Assembly (NCBI GenBank): GCA_025355835.1
Contig: JANXYW010000007.1
Coordinates: forward strand, 1 to 13,705
DNA: 13,705 nt
Source: Chloroflexota bacterium
GTDB lineage: Bacteria > Chloroflexota > Dehalococcoidia > DSTF01 > JACRBR01
Reading direction: 5' to 3'
In this document: one piece after another, positions 12,491-13,705 of the stretch
How positions within the stretch are numbered: position 1 is the first letter of the stretch
Layout of the letters: each line of letters begins with the position of its first letter
Made by a program: the position numbers and the translations under genes
Notes under the pieces: generated by a model
Seen by the model: the letters and a program-made list of their open reading frames with translations, nothing else
What the model was told of the DNA's origin: nothing
The model's database searches: none

Positions 12491-12603
12491 CGCCGCCACC
12501 AGCGCAGCTTCGGTCGATCAGCCGGGCCCACCATCTCAGCTTCACGACGATCAGCCATCGCCGAAAACCGAAAAAACAACACAACAATCAAACCTGTCTG
12601 CGA

Positions 12604-12621
12604 AATCCGTGGAATCCGTGG
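12604..12621. repeat. Nonamer direct repeat (AATCCGTGG x 2)
   Basis: Two identical 9-nt units stand in tandem 10 nt upstream of the ruvB -10 box. They resemble the repeats at 3233-3260 and 4080-4098 in period and in the CGTG ending. Confidence 0.6.
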
Positions 12622-12631
12622 TTCCGCCCCG

Positions 12632-12637
12632 TATCAT
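12632..12637 (+). promoter_or_regulatory. Probable -10 box of ruvB (leaderless)
   Basis: TATCAT ends 7 nt before the ATG at 12645, the spacing of a leaderless transcript. It overlaps an in-frame ATG at 12636, which argues that 12645 rather than 12636 is the true start. Confidence 0.45.
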
Positions 12638-12644
12638 GACCGCG

Positions 12645-13688
12645 ATGCCCGACGAAGCCCCCGAACGCATCGTGGCCGGCGAACCGCAGGATGGCGACCT
12701 GCAGGCCGATACGTCGCTGCGCCCGAAGCGGCTGGCCGAGTACATCAACCAGGAGAAGGTTAAAGACAACATCAGCATCAGCATCGAGGCGGCGCGCCAG
12801 CGCAGCGAACCGCTCGACCACGTGCTGCTCTACGGCCCTCCCGGCCTCGGAAAGACGACGCTGGCGTACATCATCGCCGCCGAGATGCAGGTGAGCATTC
12901 GCGTCACGTCCGGCCCCGCGATCGAGCGCATCGGCGACCTCGCCGCGATCCTCACGAGCCTGCAAACCGGCGACATGCTATTCATTGACGAAATCCATCG
13001 CCTTTCCCGCATCGTCGAGGAATTCCTCTACCCCGCGCTGGAAGACGGCGCCATCGACTGGGTCACCGGCAAGGGCCCCGGCGCGCGTTCGATCCGCCTC
13101 GCCATCAAGCCGTTCACGCTGATCGGCGCGACGACGCGCTACGCCATGATGTCGCCACCGTTGCGTGACCGATTCGGTCACGTCTACCGCCTCGATTTCC
13201 ACAATGTCGATGCGCTCGCGCAAGTGATCCGCCGTTCGGCGAAGATCATCGGCGTCGAGATCGATGACGCCGGCACGCTCGCCATCGCGCAGCGCGCCCG
13301 TGGCACGCCGCGCGTCGCGAACCGCCTGCTGCGCCGCGTGCGCGACTACGCGCAGGTGAAGGCCGACGGCGTCATTACCGAGGCGATCGCCGCCGAAGCG
13401 CTAGCCCGTCTCGAGATCGACAGGCTCGGGCTAGACAACGTCGACGCGCGCGTGCTGCGCGCCATCATCGAGAAGTTCGATGGCGGTCCGGTCGGCCTCG
13501 ACACGATCGCCGCGTCCATCTCCGAGGACGCCGACACGATCATGGATGTCTACGAGCCGTACCTCATGCAGCTCGGCTTCCTCCAGCGCACCCCCCGCGG
13601 CCGCACCGCAACGCGCCTCGCGTACGAGCACCTCGGCCTGGAGCCGAAGCCGGCGACGCCATCGCCGCAGAAATCGCTGTTCGACTGA
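12645..13688 (+). CDS. ruvB: Holliday junction branch migration ATPase RuvB
   Basis: 347 residues from ATG 12645. It is the hexameric AAA+ motor that, with RuvA, drives branch migration of Holliday junctions before RuvC cuts them. Visible features: the DTSLRPKRLAEYINQEKVK entry, Walker A GPPGLGKT (64-71), Walker B DEIH (115-118), sensor 1 GATTR (161-165), PLRDRFG with the likely arginine finger at 174, sensor 2 GTPRVANRLLRRVRD (220-234), and the C-terminal winged helix (GGPVGLDTIAA to GFLQRTPRGR, 280-320). Length is normal. An open frame extends 66 codons upstream but runs through repeat DNA, so I reject it. TATCAT at 12632 fits a leaderless start at 12645. ruvA and ruvC are not next to it within the window. 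Confidence 0.96.
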   Translation: MPDEAPERIVAGEPQDGDLQADTSLRPKRLAEYINQEKVKDNISISIEAARQRSEPLDHVLLYGPPGLGKTTLAYIIAAEMQVSIRVTSGPAIERIGDLAAILTSLQTGDMLFIDEIHRLSRIVEEFLYPALEDGAIDWVTGKGPGARSIRLAIKPFTLIGATTRYAMMSPPLRDRFGHVYRLDFHNVDALAQVIRRSAKIIGVEIDDAGTLAIAQRARGTPRVANRLLRRVRDYAQVKADGVITEAIAAEALARLEIDRLGLDNVDARVLRAIIEKFDGGPVGLDTIAASISEDADTIMDVYEPYLMQLGFLQRTPRGRTATRLAYEHLGLEPKPATPSPQKSLFD

Positions 13689-13705
13689 CGCCTGCGGGTT
13701 GCAGA

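Noticed and set aside
12447..12644. N-terminal extension of ruvB
   Set aside because: The extension translates the CAATYAA array and AATCCGTGG repeats and has no counterpart in RuvB.

Overview
The window is GC-rich bacterial DNA from one chromosome. It holds ten complete protein genes and the tail of an eleventh, on both strands. Housekeeping genes (obg, nadD, ruvB) sit beside accessory ones. The gene mix, the many short intergenic tandem and hairpin repeats, and several starts that lie 6-10 nt behind a TANNNT box (likely leaderless mRNAs) would fit a Chloroflexota-type organism. That assignment is an impression, not proof, because no rRNA or other strong marker is present.

Layout. Bases 1-287: end of a SAM-dependent methyltransferase (+). 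470-2041: acyl-CoA synthetase (-) with a clear rho-independent terminator. 2234-3193: tungstate-type solute-binding lipoprotein (+) without transporter partners. 3312-3950: metallo-beta-lactamase-fold protein (+) whose metal site has lost most ligands. 4221-5462: membrane-anchored protein with two LysM domains and an M23 peptidase (-), apparently starting at an AUU codon behind a perfect Shine-Dalgarno. 5730-6995 and 7213-7806: obg and nadD (+). 7856-10044: a two-gene (-) cassette, a beta-class DNA methyltransferase fused to a PD-(D/E)XK-like nuclease domain, followed 26 nt later by an unrecognised 176-residue protein made of two copies of one domain. 10083-10796: another class I methyltransferase (-). 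10984-11937: homocysteine S-methyltransferase family protein (-). 12645-13688: ruvB (+).

How the genes relate. obg-nadD is a common bacterial pairing that often continues into rsfS. Here the restriction-modification-like cassette follows in the opposite direction. The cassette is the best candidate for an undescribed system: a single-chain modification/restriction enzyme with a small duplicated-domain partner. The remaining genes look like independent units.

Intergenic DNA is unusually structured. There are three arrays with a 7-nt period, three with a period of about 9 nt, several perfect hairpins (one 23-nt sequence present twice), a tRNA-Arg(TCT)-like 3' half lacking a D arm at 12084-12148, a second tRNA-3'-end-like fragment at 5655-5677, and a 10-nt-phased CAATYAA array upstream of ruvB. 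No CRISPR array, transposase, integrase or rRNA is visible.
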